From Chitinolyticbacter albus (lineage in GTDB: Bacteria; Pseudomonadota; Gammaproteobacteria; Burkholderiales; Chitinibacteraceae): DNA of 64,000 nt. The notes under the pieces were generated by a model, which was not told where the DNA came from, did not search any database, and saw nothing but the letters and a program-made list of their open reading frames with translations. The position numbers were made by a program, and so were the translations under genes. Below, one piece after another: positions 19,501-26,987 of the stretch; within the stretch, counting starts at the first letter, position 1, and every line of letters starts with the position of its first letter. The stretch spans positions 1-64,000 of the forward strand of contig NZ_JANBVF010000015.1 in NCBI RefSeq assembly GCF_024437655.1, read 5' to 3'.

Positions 19501-22076
19501 CTGCCCCCGGCGGCGATGGTGTAGGTGGTGCCCGAGACCACGAACTGCGACACCGACAGCGGGCCATCTGCATCGCTGTCGTTGCTCAGTACGTTGCCGG
19601 TGCGGGGACCAGAGTCCTCGGTCACCGTCAGCGTGTCTGGGGCGGTCACGGTCGGGTCGGCCACGGCGGTGACGTTCAACGTCAACGTGCTGGTCGCGGT
19701 GGTGGTGCCGTCCGAGACGGTATAGGTCGCCACCGGTACCGGGCCGTTATAGTTGGCGGCCGGCACGAAGCTGTAGCTGCCGTTGCCGTTGATGGTCAGG
19801 CTGCCGACACCGGCAATGGTGGCGGTCTGGCCAGCCGTGAAGGTGCCCGCTACGTTGGCAACCGAGAACTGGGTGATCGTCAGCGGGTTGCCGTCGACAT
19901 CGCTGTCGTTGGCCAGCAGGCCATTGGCGGCGGTCACCGTCAGCGGGGTGTCCTCAGCGGTGGTGTTGCTGTCCGGCGCGGCGATCGGGGCGTCGTTCAC
20001 CGGGGTGATGCCGACGTTGACCGTGACGGTATCGGTGCCGCCCTTGCCGTCGCTCACCGTGACGGTGAAGATGTCGCTGCCGTTGTAGTTGGCGTTCGGC
20101 GTGTAGCTCCAGCTACCGTCCGGATTGACTGTAACGGTGCCGTTGACCGGATCGCTGCCCTTGCTGAAGCTCAGCGCATCGCCGTCAAAGTCGGTGGCGG
20201 TCAGCTGGCCGTTCACGGGGGTGTCTTCGTTGGTGGTGACGGCAAGGTCGTTGCCCAGCGGGCCGCCGTTGCTGTCGGGCAGCACCGGCGCGTCGTTCAC
20301 CGGGGTGATGCCGACGTTGACCGGGAGGGTATCGGTGCCGCCCATGCCGTCGCTCACCGTGACGGTAAAGCTGTCGCTGCCGGTGTAGTTGGCGGTCGGC
20401 GTGTAGCTCCAGCTACCGTCCGGATTGACTGTACCGGTGCCGTTGACCGGATCGCTGCCCTTGCTGAAGCTCCGCGCATCGCCGTCAAAGTCGGTGGCGG
20501 TCAGCTGGCCGTTCACGGGGGTGTCTTCGTTGGTGGTGACGGCAAGGTCGTTGCCCAGCGGGTTGCCGTTGCTGTCGGTCAGCACCGGCGCGTCGTTCAC
20601 CGGGGTGATGCCGACGGTGACCGTGAGGGTATCGGTGCCGCCCATGCCGTCGCGCACCGTGACGGTGAAGCTGTCGCTGCCGGTGGAGTTGGCGTTCGGC
20701 GTGTAGCTCCAGCTCCCATCCGGATTGACAGTAACGGTGCCGTTGTCCGGATCGCAGCCCTTGCTGAAGCTCAGCGCATCGCCGTCGACGTCGGTGGCGG
20801 GCAGCTGGCCGGGGACGGGGGTGTCGTCGTTGGTGGTGACGGCAAGGTCGTTGCCCAGCGGGTTGCCGTTGCTGTCGGTCAGCACCGGCGCGTCGTTCAC
20901 CGGGGTGATGCCGACGTTGACCGTGAGGGTATCGGTGCCGCCCATGCCGTCGCTCACCGTGACGGTGAAGCTGTCGCTGCCGTTGTAGTTGGCGTTCGGC
21001 GTGTAGCTCCAGCTACCCTCCCGGTTGACAGTAACGGTGCCGTTGTCCGGATCGCAGCCCTTGCTGAAGCTCAGCGCATCGCCGTCGACGTCGGTGGCGG
21101 TCAGCTGTCCGGTGACGGGGGTGTCTTCGAAGGTGGTGACGGCAAGGTCGTTGCCCCGCGGGTAGCCGTTGCTGGCGGTCAGCACCGGCGCGTCGGTCCC
21201 CGGGGTGATGCCGACGTTGACCGTGACGGTATCGGTGCCGCCCATGCCGTCGCTCACCGTGACGGTGAAGCTGTCGCTGCCGTTGTAGTTGGCGTTCGGC
21301 GTGTAGCTCCAGCTGCCATCCGGGTTGACCGTGACGGTGCCGTTGGCCGGATCGCTGCCCTTGCTGAAGCTCAGCGCATCGCCGTCGACGTCGCTGGCGG
21401 TCAGCTGTCCCGTGATCGGCGCATCTTCCACCGTGGTCACCAAAGCGTCGTTGCCGATAGGCGCCGAATTGCCCGGAACAGGCGTCGGGGTGGGGATCGG
21501 TGTGGGCGTTGCGATCGGGGCCGGCGTCGGTGCACCGGTGTCCGCTCCGTTGCTGGTAGTCGCGTCAGCGATGGTGTCGGTGCCCGCTGCCGCGCCTTGC
21601 CGCTCGAGTTCCGCTAATGGATCCGCCGCAACCGGTTCGAAATTGAAGGTGGACCCATCCAGCGATTCGGCGATGCGCATCAGGCGGACAAAGGAGTGGC
21701 CACTCTCCTGCCCGGCCCCGGCGTTGAGACCAGCCGCGGCCGGATCCAGTTCGGTCGATAGATCGCCGCCTTGCGCCAACAACTGTTCGACCTTGGCCGT
21801 TTCCGCGTTCACTTCTGCCAGCGCGGCGTCGAGCGCATCGGCCGGCGCCGAACCCAGCAACGCCGCGTCGATCAGCACGCTGCGGTCCGAACCCACGGTC
21901 AGCTGCTCGCCATTGGGTAGCTGCAGCACCACGCTGCCATCGGGCGCCGTGACCAGCACCTGCTGCTCGACGATTTGGTCACCCGGCTTGAGCGCGGTGA
22001 GCTTGCCGCTGGCGTCGCGCACATAGGCGGCGCCCAGAATGCGAACGATGGAGGCGTGATCGTAGGGGGTGGCCAT
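13554..22076 (-). CDS. lapA: Giant LapA-like RTX adhesin with retention module
   Basis: A 2840-residue surface adhesin. Residues 1-130 form a LapA-type retention module, with a LapG site PAAAG at 112-116. Next come a Pro/Thr spacer (about 190-210), five near-identical 100-residue VCBS/cadherin-like units (about 215-700), four diverged 110-residue units, a PA14-like domain (near GLSAQYYAYHEG), four copies of a 110-residue unit containing ATDNNGLVST, a jelly-roll-like domain (near NRFEVWSSGDQ), and more cadherin-like units. The C-terminus has RTX nonapeptides (GGAGDDKLYGGDGIDALRGG) and a T1SS secretion domain. It is expected to be exported by LapB/LapC/LapE and held at the surface until LapG cuts it. 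No strong ribosome-binding site precedes the ATG. Confidence 0.93.
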   Translation of the reverse strand: MATPYDHASIVRILGAAYVRDASGKLTALKPGDQIVEQQVLVTAPDGSVVLQLPNGEQLTVGSDRSVLIDAALLGSAPADALDAALAEVNAETAKVEQLLAQGGDLSTELDPAAAGLNAGAGQESGHSFVRLMRIAESLDGSTFNFEPVAADPLAELERQGAAAGTDTIADATTSNGADTGAPTPAPIATPTPIPTPTPVPGNSAPIGNDALVTTVEDAPITGQLTASDVDGDALSFSKGSDPANGTVTVNPDGSWSYTPNANYNGSDSFTVTVSDGMGGTDTVTVNVGITPGTDAPVLTASNGYPRGNDLAVTTFEDTPVTGQLTATDVDGDALSFSKGCDPDNGTVTVNREGSWSYTPNANYNGSDSFTVTVSDGMGGTDTLTVNVGITPVNDAPVLTDSNGNPLGNDLAVTTNDDTPVPGQLPATDVDGDALSFSKGCDPDNGTVTVNPDGSWSYTPNANSTGSDSFTVTVRDGMGGTDTLTVTVGITPVNDAPVLTDSNGNPLGNDLAVTTNEDTPVNGQLTATDFDGDARSFSKGSDPVNGTGTVNPDGSWSYTPTANYTGSDSFTVTVSDGMGGTDTLPVNVGITPVNDAPVLPDSNGGPLGNDLAVTTNEDTPVNGQLTATDFDGDALSFSKGSDPVNGTVTVNPDGSWSYTPNANYNGSDIFTVTVSDGKGGTDTVTVNVGITPVNDAPIAAPDSNTTAEDTPLTVTAANGLLANDSDVDGNPLTITQFSVANVAGTFTAGQTATIAGVGSLTINGNGSYSFVPAANYNGPVPVATYTVSDGTTTATSTLTLNVTAVADPTVTAPDTLTVTEDSGPRTGNVLSNDSDADGPLSVSQFVVSGTTYTIAAGGSATATLAGVGTLVMNSNGSYSFTPATDYNGTVPQVTYTATDGSSSATNTLTINVTAVDDPSALVADTKTVAEDNVASGNVLSNDSDVDNVLTVASFTVAGITGSFTAGQTATLVGVGSFSLDSNGDYIFTPVANWNGNVPQVDYTTSTGSSSTLNITVTAVNDAPIAAPDSNTTAEDTPLTVTAANGLLANDSDVDGNPLTVTQFSVAGVTGSFNAGQTATLAGVGSLTINSNGSYSFVPAANYNGTVPVATYTVSDGSTTATSTLTLSVTAVNDAPVPQAVTASGNEDTVIAVNLTGTDVDGTVASFKLSGLPANGTFYSDAAATNPLTLSSVITASSNGATIYFKPNADWNGTNTFQYSATDNNGLVSTGNATGTLTVNAVNDAPVAVNDPGSLSGLSAQYYAYHEGTDGANLTSLTMVRNFIAANTADATFVAKGLNYTLGNGDLGGNGNLQNFLGTDATTLNVDPENSSDAIIRMAGTVQLAAGTYNFKVTADDGYTILIDGVVVAQVNLNQSPTGTVHAAFTIAEGGAHTVEILYWDQGGQAVFKPELSSNGGASYQSLGSYTLAQEQPAFVTTEDNALTITAAKLLSNDSDVDGDTLSIVSVQGATHGSVALVNGNVVFTPASNYYGPASFTYTISDGHGGTSTATVNLNVTSVNDAPVPQAVTASGNEDTVIAVNLTGTDVDGSVASFKLTGLPANGTFYSDAAATNPLTLASVINATGNGATIYFKPNADWNGTNTFQYSATDNNGLVSTGNASGTITVNAVNDAPVPQALTASGNEDMVIAVNLRGSDVDGTVASFKLTGLPANGTFYSDAAATNPLTLASVINATGNGATIYFKPNADWNGTNTFQYSATDNNGLVSTSNATGTLTVLSVNDAPAPQVLTASGNEDTVIAVNLRGTDVDGTVASFKLTGLPANGTFYSDAAATNPLTLASVINATSNGATIYFKPNADWNGSNTFQYSATDNNGLVSTSNATGTLTVNAVNDAPTTTGGAVTGTEDTPLVLNWSQFNASDIDTAASSLSVKMIGLPVDGTLQYNNGNGWVGVTANQLISKGDIDAGKLRFVPDLHESGSNAYSTVGTGDQKTDYAKFTYQISDGGAVSSTATMTVDIAPVADKPTLTLNAPGVQTVLSTSWESVANSDNSSEGVNAATLEGWTLVTTPDSFAGGVNRFEVWSSGDQITNQAGNLITGVGAPGSNGNWLELNNASSSSLPQTLGIERSMSTAVGQVYTLSFDYAGRSGYSSAYTQIAIVVDGVKVATYSSTSPQGGLNWEELKYSFTGDGNAHTIRIITDATSFDTSGRGAMIDDIKIESSSGLVAGNASGGKTEVALANYVSGQRVDTDGSESLTYRFTGLPTGAVIITSGNGTGYPISSGGITISAAELASAKLVLPSSYTSGTLNIGVSSIATEGANASSDSTSGTLTLNVMAMGLAKTLVTDTGSPTAAADSYTTPEDQSLTFNPLSNDTLRDGARIGGFTQPANGSVTLNADGTMTYAPPPNYSGATTFSYTLIDGNGQSSTATVTLNVSPVNDAPVVDSHSIVAKEGVPTALAIAAPTDADGDRLTVTITGLPVQGTVMTEGGTVLQNGQVISASQLQNLVYLSPTTLTTTTNVGNLSYTVSDGTTSINGAIAISVTDNPNVITGHDGVGTYYVAGAEAGAGNTIDVASAAYNPGNGQPGGGYDLRAVTTTGKDQVIFTGGSNDHVEAGAGNDIIFMGETQSNDNSVLTTTQAELFTGSRNTFMTAAESSLLNSSDKLVQSVVNQTQPVADLANAGSGDDVVYGQGGTDALYGGAGDDKLYGGDGIDALRGGAGHDLIVGGSGSDLLRGDAGDDVFKWTLGDQSGTPGVANSNGLYLASSVKTALGATDVILDFSTSTASGNNDKLDLRDLLQGESHTGTNVGNLSDYLHFETVDNSAGSKSTIVHISHDGDFSSGYKGGSAEDQTIVLHGVDLGATGSNDASVIQDLLTKGKLITD
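13978..14165 (-). repeat. RTX nonapeptide repeat block inside the adhesin
   Basis: This stretch encodes consecutive glycine/aspartate nonapeptides (GGxGxDxLx), such as GGAGDDKLYGGDGIDAL, which form a calcium-binding beta-roll in type I secreted proteins. It lies just before the C-terminal secretion signal. Confidence 0.85.
16535..17525 (-). repeat. Three tandem 330-bp repeats inside the adhesin (fourth copy near 18345-18690)
   Basis: Near-identical units encode a 110-residue domain with NEDTVIAVNL, GLPANGTFYSDAAATN and ATDNNGLVST. The anchor string tgtactgg recurs at 16601, 16931 and 17261, an exact 330-base period. A fourth copy (anchor 18422) is separated from these three by a cadherin-like unit and a PA14-like domain. 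Confidence 0.9.
19985..21440 (-). repeat. Five tandem 300-bp VCBS-type repeats inside the adhesin
   Basis: An exact 300-base period is seen from the recurring string accggggtgatgccgacg near 20000, 20300, 20600, 20900 and (varied) 21200. Each unit encodes 100 residues with TDVDGDALSFSKG, NPDGSWSYTPNANY and FTVTVSDGMGGTDT. The copies differ by isolated single-base changes, many altering otherwise constant residues. Confidence 0.92.
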
Positions 22077-22138
22077 GGCGGGATCCGAATTCCAATAAGG
22101 GATGAATCACAGCCTAGCCATCGTCAGCAAACAAACCT

Positions 22139-22154
22139 ATTGTACCGAAGTACA
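22139..22154 (-). promoter_or_regulatory. Candidate adhesin promoter overlapped by a TGTAC dyad
   Basis: On the minus strand a TACAAT -10 hexamer (22139-22144) lies 63 bases before the adhesin start. It overlaps a perfect inverted repeat TGTAC-CGAA-GTACA (22141-22154). No good -35 is visible, which suits an activator-dependent or repressed promoter. Confidence 0.5.
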
Positions 22155-22195
22155 GTGCCCCACTCCGGCACACACTTACATGCAAACACCCCCGA

Positions 22196-22801
22196 TCAAC
22201 CCACCCCCTTGATCAGCAGCGCCAACTGCAGCCGGTCGTGCACACCGAGCTTGGCGAACGCTGCGCCAAGGTGCGCTTTAACCGTGCGCTCGGTGATGTT
22301 GAGCTCGCGCGCGATCTGCTTGTTGGCTAAGCCCTGAGCCGCCCGTTCGGCCACATCCGCCTCCCTGGGTGACAATTTTTCCCGCCACGCGCCTCCGACA
22401 TCTTTGACAGCAAAATGCAAGGTTCCCAGCAGTCGCGCCATGACGTCGGGGCCGATCCAGATTCCACCGGCGCGCACGGTTGCGACGATCTGCCGCCAAT
22501 CGGCCACCGGCGCAAAGGCATGGGCATAGCCGCGAAACCCTGCGGCCAACGCGGCCACGTTCTCATCGGGCCTGGGCGCACTGCTGGCGGCGATGATGCG
22601 CAACGATGCATTCCACGCCAACCAGCGCGGATCCGACAAGGCAGGTAGGCGCGCGCAATCCAGATCGCAAAGCACCAGCGATTGGGCGGGCAGGCTATCA
22701 AGCAGCGGCGCCGGATCCATGGTGATGCGTGGCAACGCCTCGCTCAGAGGCTGCCAGTGTGCCAACAAGGCAATATCGTGGGAAAGCAGCGTGATCGTCA
22801 T
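22196..22801 (-). CDS. LuxR/NarL-type transcriptional regulator with atypical receiver
   Basis: A 201-residue protein with a clear C-terminal LuxR-type helix-turn-helix (LSPREADVAERAAQGLANKQ, then ITERTVKAHL, from about residue 140). The N-terminal 130 residues have response-regulator size and hydrophobic pattern (LVLCDLDCARL), but the acidic pocket and following loop are not typical, so phosphorylation is doubtful. It overlaps the upstream lapC by four bases (ATGA), so it is made with the secretion pair, and it sits 119 bases before the adhesin gene. It probably regulates that gene, but this is inference. Confidence 0.85.
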   Translation of the reverse strand: MTITLLSHDIALLAHWQPLSEALPRITMDPAPLLDSLPAQSLVLCDLDCARLPALSDPRWLAWNASLRIIAASSAPRPDENVAALAAGFRGYAHAFAPVADWRQIVATVRAGGIWIGPDVMARLLGTLHFAVKDVGGAWREKLSPREADVAERAAQGLANKQIARELNITERTVKAHLGAAFAKLGVHDRLQLALLIKGVG

Positions 22802-24210
22802 CGCTCGGTCAGCGCATTGGCTTTGGCCCGCAGCACGGGCTTCAACAAATAGGAAAGGATGGTCTTCTTGCCAGTGAGGATATCGACCTCGGCGACCATG
22901 CCCGGAATGATGCGCTGTGCCGCGTGCCCCAGATAGCTGGTCTTGGTACGCACCTTCACCACGTAAAAGGCATTGCCCTTGTCGTCGGTGATGGTGTCGG
23001 CTGAGATCTGTTCCAGCGTGGCTTCCAGCCCACCGTAGGTAGCGAAATCGTAGGCGGTGAACTTGACCAGTGCCGGCTGCCCGGGGCGCAGAAAGGCGAT
23101 ATCGCGCGGCTGGATACGCGCTTCCAGCAGCAGCGCATCGTCGGCCGGAACGATCTCGATCACGTCCTTGCCCGGCTGGACCACGCCGCCCTCGGTATTC
23201 ACCAGCAGCCGCTGCACCGTGCCCTTGACCGGCGAGCGCACGTCCGATTGCTTGACGCGATCGGCCAACGCCACTTTGCCTTCGGTCAGGCTGGCGAGCT
23301 TGCCCAGCGTTTCGGAAAGTTCGCTGCTGGCCTGGTTGCGAAATATCAGTTCCACCTCCTGCAGCTTGCGGCCGGCCTCGGCGATCGACGACTGGATGCG
23401 CGGGAGCTGCGCTGCCGAGGTATCGCGCTCACCGCGGTAGCGGGCCAGATCGCGCTCCAGCCGCAGCACCTCCACATCGGAGACCGCACCGCTCTTGAGC
23501 AGCGGCTTGGTGGCCTCGAGCTCCTGGCGCGTCAGATCGTAGCTCTGCGCCGCCTGATCGCGCTTGGCGCGTACCTCGTTCATTTCCTGGCTGCGTTGCG
23601 CCAGTTGCTGCCGCGCCACGCCCACCGAGGCATCGAGCTCCGCCACGCGCGATTGATAGAGCAAGCGCTCCTGCTCGACCAGATCGGGCGCCTGCTGCGT
23701 CACCTCGTCGGGCACGGTGAATTCCTTGCCCGATGCCAGCGCCTCCAGCCGCGACGCCTTGGCCTTGAGCGACAGGTATTGCGCCTGGTTCTCCTTCAGC
23801 GACGAGACAAAGCGCGTCGGATCGATCTTCAGCAACAACTGGCCCTTGGCCACCTGCTGACCTTCGCGCACCAGGATTTCCTGCACCATGCCGCCATCGA
23901 GGCTCTGCACGATCTGGATCTGCCGCGACGGGATCACCTTGCCCTCGCCGCGCGTCACCTCGTCCACTTTCGCCAGCGCAGCCCACAACAGCAGCGCCAG
24001 CAGCGCCGCGGCAGCCAGCCAGACCAGCACGCGCGAGCCGCGCGGGTTCTGGTCGATGATGGCCCAGTCGGCATCGGCGATGAAATCGGAATCGGCAGCG
24101 GCCACGTCGCGCCGCTCGTTGGCGAACAGATAACGATCGAACCAGGCCGAACTGACCTGCAATATTTGATCCAGCCCACGACGCCAGAGATTGATCAGCT
24201 TGGCCATCAT
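22798..24210 (-). CDS. lapC: Type I secretion membrane fusion protein (HlyD/LapC type)
   Basis: A 470-residue HlyD-family adaptor: a cytoplasmic N-terminus, a single membrane helix (VLVWLAAAALLALLLWAAL, about residues 62-82), long coiled coils (about 140-330) flanked by lipoyl halves (GMVQEILVREGQQVAKGQ; SDVRSPVKGTVQRL), and a C-terminal beta-barrel (GMVAEVDILTGKKT). It links the LapB ATPase to the LapE outer-membrane channel. The ATG at 24210 overlaps the lapB stop as ATGA, and its own stop overlaps the luxR start, so lapB, lapC and luxR form one tightly coupled unit. Confidence 0.93.
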   Translation of the reverse strand: MMAKLINLWRRGLDQILQVSSAWFDRYLFANERRDVAAADSDFIADADWAIIDQNPRGSRVLVWLAAAALLALLLWAALAKVDEVTRGEGKVIPSRQIQIVQSLDGGMVQEILVREGQQVAKGQLLLKIDPTRFVSSLKENQAQYLSLKAKASRLEALASGKEFTVPDEVTQQAPDLVEQERLLYQSRVAELDASVGVARQQLAQRSQEMNEVRAKRDQAAQSYDLTRQELEATKPLLKSGAVSDVEVLRLERDLARYRGERDTSAAQLPRIQSSIAEAGRKLQEVELIFRNQASSELSETLGKLASLTEGKVALADRVKQSDVRSPVKGTVQRLLVNTEGGVVQPGKDVIEIVPADDALLLEARIQPRDIAFLRPGQPALVKFTAYDFATYGGLEATLEQISADTITDDKGNAFYVVKVRTKTSYLGHAAQRIIPGMVAEVDILTGKKTILSYLLKPVLRAKANALTER

Positions 24211-26369
24211 CCGCGCCCCACCTTGCCCTGTTGCAATGCCTCGACCACCAGCGCCTTGGGCCCGTCCGCCACGATGGTGCCACGATCGAGCACGATCAGC
24301 CGGTCCACCAGATCGAGCAGCGAGGTGCGGTGCGTGACCAGCAGCACCGTCTTGCGCGCGATCAGCGCACGCAACTGCGATTTGAGGCGCTCTTCGGATT
24401 GGTGGTCCATCGAGCTCGTTGGCTCGTCGAGCAACAATATGGGCGGATCGTTGAGCAGTGCGCGCGCGATCACTACCGTCTGGCGCTGGCCGCCAGACAA
24501 CGATTCGCCACGCTCGCCCACCGGCATATCGAAGCCGCGTGGATGCGCATGGGCAAACTCGCTGACCCCGGCCACCGCGGCGGCAGCCAGAATCATGGCG
24601 TCATCGGCGAACGGCGCGCCCAGCGCGATGTTCTCGCGCAGCGTGCCATAGAACAGCAGCGGATCCTGCGGCACGTAGCCAATCGCATGCCGCAGCTCGG
24701 CCGGATAGATCTGGCGGGTATCGATGCCGTCGACCAGCACCGAGCCCGAGCTCGGGTGGTATAGCCCCAGTAGCAGTTTTTCGATGGTGGTCTTGCCCGA
24801 GCCGATTCGGCCGATGATGCCGACGCGCTCGCCCGCCTGGATACGGAACGACACATTTCGCAGCACCTGCTGGCCATCCTGGTAGCCGAATCCGACTTCG
24901 CGAAACTCGATCTCGCCCTTGAACTGCTTGCGATGCAGGAAATTGGCTTCGTTCGGCAATTCGATCGGCAGCGTCATCTGCGATTCGAGCCCGGCGAGCG
25001 AGGTGCGCGCGTTCTGGTATTGCATCATCACGCCCGCCACCTGCCCCAGCGGCGCCAGCGCGCGGCCGGACAGCATGGACGCGGCGATGATCGCGCCCAT
25101 CGAAATCTGCGCATCGATCAGCAGGTAGACACCAACGATGACGGTGACCACGTTGACCAGTTGCTGGATGAAGCTGGCGAAGTTCACCGTGGTGGTCGAC
25201 AAGAGCTTGAGCCGCCCGCCGATCTGCGCGATGAACAAGGTGGCACGTTCCCAGCGCCGCTGGAAATGGCTCTCGGCGCAGGTCGCCTTGATGGTCTCGA
25301 TACCGACGAGGCTCTCCACCAGCACCGCATTGCGCTGCGAAGAAGCGCGCTGCGTCAGTTCGACCATCTCGTGCATCTTGCTCTGCGCAAGAAAGGTAAA
25401 ACCAATGATCAGCAGCATGCCCAGCAGTGGCGGCAGCAAAAACCACGGCGACAGCCAAACCAGCACCAGCAGGAACACCAGCACGAAGGGCAGATCGATC
25501 AGCGTGGTCACCGAGGCGGAGGCGATGAAATCGCGCACCGATTCGAACGCACGCAGGTTGGCAGAGAACGCCCCGACCGACGCCGGCCGGTATTCCATCC
25601 GGATGCCGAGCACCCGCTCCATGATCAGCGCGGACAACTTCACATCGATGCGCTTGGATGCCACGTCGACGATATAGCCGCGCACCGTGCGCAACACGAA
25701 ATCGAAAACCAGGATCAACAAGGCGCCCAGCGCCAGCACCCACAAGGTTTCGGTGGCATGGTTGGGCACGACGCGGTCGTACACATTCATCGAAAACAGC
25801 GGCATGGCCAGCGCGAACAGGTTGACCAGAAACGCGGCAAGCAGCGTGTCGCGATAAAGCCGCCAGTTCTCGAACACCACACCCCAGAACCAGTGCCGCT
25901 CGCGGATTTTTCCGAGCTCCGGCGCACGCGCCTCGAAGCGGAAACGCGGTCGCACGAAGATGGCGATACCGCTGTAACGCTTCTGCAGCTCGCGCCGGCT
26001 CATGTCCTCTCCGGCCTCACCGCTCTCGGGGAAACGCACGCGTAGCCGATCGCCCGGCAGGTGCTCCAGCAACACGCACGCCTCGCGGTTGTCGAGCAGC
26101 AGGATCATCGGCATCAACTGGTCCGGCAGCTCGGCCAGCCCTCGCCTTACCACGCGGGCACTGAAGCCGGCACGTGAGGCGGCGCGTGCGAGCAGCGAAG
26201 GCGTGATGCGCTGATCCACCAGTGGCAAGCCGGCGGACAGCGCCTCGCGGGTCGAGGGTGAGCCATGGATGCGCGTGATCTCGACCAAACAATCGAGCAG
26301 CGGATCAAAGTGGCTGTGATGCCCCTGCACCTGCCAATCGGTGTGCTGAGCTTGTTCGGCTTCCTTCAT
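24207..26369 (-). CDS. lapB: Type I secretion ABC transporter/ATPase (LapB type)
   Basis: A 720-residue exporter: an N-terminal C39-like domain (about 15-140) that lacks the catalytic cysteine region of true C39 peptidases, a six-helix membrane domain (about 160-440), and an ATPase with Walker A GRIGSGKTT, signature LSGGQRQ and Walker B ILLLDEPTSSMD. This is the LapB/RTX-exporter class, which moves large adhesins without cutting a leader. The ATG at 26369 was chosen because AGGG lies upstream; an in-frame GTG ten codons earlier is possible. It is the first gene of the lapB-lapC-luxR unit. Confidence 0.93.
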   Translation of the reverse strand: MKEAEQAQHTDWQVQGHHSHFDPLLDCLVEITRIHGSPSTREALSAGLPLVDQRITPSLLARAASRAGFSARVVRRGLAELPDQLMPMILLLDNREACVLLEHLPGDRLRVRFPESGEAGEDMSRRELQKRYSGIAIFVRPRFRFEARAPELGKIRERHWFWGVVFENWRLYRDTLLAAFLVNLFALAMPLFSMNVYDRVVPNHATETLWVLALGALLILVFDFVLRTVRGYIVDVASKRIDVKLSALIMERVLGIRMEYRPASVGAFSANLRAFESVRDFIASASVTTLIDLPFVLVFLLVLVWLSPWFLLPPLLGMLLIIGFTFLAQSKMHEMVELTQRASSQRNAVLVESLVGIETIKATCAESHFQRRWERATLFIAQIGGRLKLLSTTTVNFASFIQQLVNVVTVIVGVYLLIDAQISMGAIIAASMLSGRALAPLGQVAGVMMQYQNARTSLAGLESQMTLPIELPNEANFLHRKQFKGEIEFREVGFGYQDGQQVLRNVSFRIQAGERVGIIGRIGSGKTTIEKLLLGLYHPSSGSVLVDGIDTRQIYPAELRHAIGYVPQDPLLFYGTLRENIALGAPFADDAMILAAAAVAGVSEFAHAHPRGFDMPVGERGESLSGGQRQTVVIARALLNDPPILLLDEPTSSMDHQSEERLKSQLRALIARKTVLLVTHRTSLLDLVDRLIVLDRGTIVADGPKALVVEALQQGKVGRG

Positions 26370-26507
26370 CGGCAAGCACCCTGGTTGGCCACTTGGCACG
26401 GTCTCTCGCGGACCATGTTGATTGTCGATGTCTGCATACGCGCTTCAATCACCACCATAGCTTGATAGATTGATGGCACCGGTCTCATCTCTGCCAGCGC
26501 CTCCCCT

Positions 26508-26831
26508 TCAGATGACATCGTTGCCGCCGCTCAGCAGCATGGGACCATTGAGCCGCTTGCGCAGGCGCTGCCGCGCCAGCAACTTGGCCTGGGCCTGCGG
26601 CGGCAGGTCGGTCAGCTTGAATACGTTCTTCAGTATCAGGACGTCGATCAGATCTTCGATCACGCGCACGAACTCGATGTCGAGCTCGCCGAACAAGGCC
26701 TTGTCGCCCTCCTGCCCGAGAAAAGCGAGTACGTCCGGGCTGGCATGGGGAACGAACTCCTGCGCGTCGGGCTGCGCTTGAGCGTACAAGGCCACGATGT
26801 GGCCGTCGGCACCGCGTTGGGCGTAAGGCAT
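26508..26831 (-). CDS. Small conserved protein of unknown function
   Basis: A 107-residue acidic-to-neutral soluble protein. It begins MPYAQRGADGHIVALYAQA and has a central LFGELDIEFVRVIEDLIDVL helix and a basic LLARQRLRKRL tail. Similar proteins are widespread in betaproteobacteria and are sometimes labelled as tryptophan-synthase-beta-like without support; I know of no established function. GGAG precedes the ATG at 26831 by 6 bases, better than an upstream in-frame start. It reads toward lapB, with 138 bases between them. Confidence 0.7.
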   Translation of the reverse strand: MPYAQRGADGHIVALYAQAQPDAQEFVPHASPDVLAFLGQEGDKALFGELDIEFVRVIEDLIDVLILKNVFKLTDLPPQAQAKLLARQRLRKRLNGPMLLSGGNDVI

Positions 26832-26987
26832 GATCAGCTCCGTATCCGGTAGCTGACAATTTAGCATGCAGGGGAGTCGATTTCTTTAATACCCGTCAGC
26901 AATCGCGCAAGCGTCGCATGGGCAACTACGGGCATTCACCGCGTAGAAGGCTGCGGGAAGCAGGGAGTACGGCATACAGGAGGGAGT

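Noticed and set aside
18663-21617. A 984-codon plus-strand frame opposite the adhesin, and similar long antisense frames at 2335-4089 and 4294-6183
   Set aside because: They are complements of real genes with strong domain evidence. Their composition (Arg, Gly, Ala, His, Asp rich) is typical of high-GC antisense frames.
13554-22076. CRISPR array suggested by regularly spaced repeats
   Set aside because: The 300- and 330-base periods are coding repeats of an adhesin in one uninterrupted frame, with no short repeats alternating with unique spacers and no cas genes.
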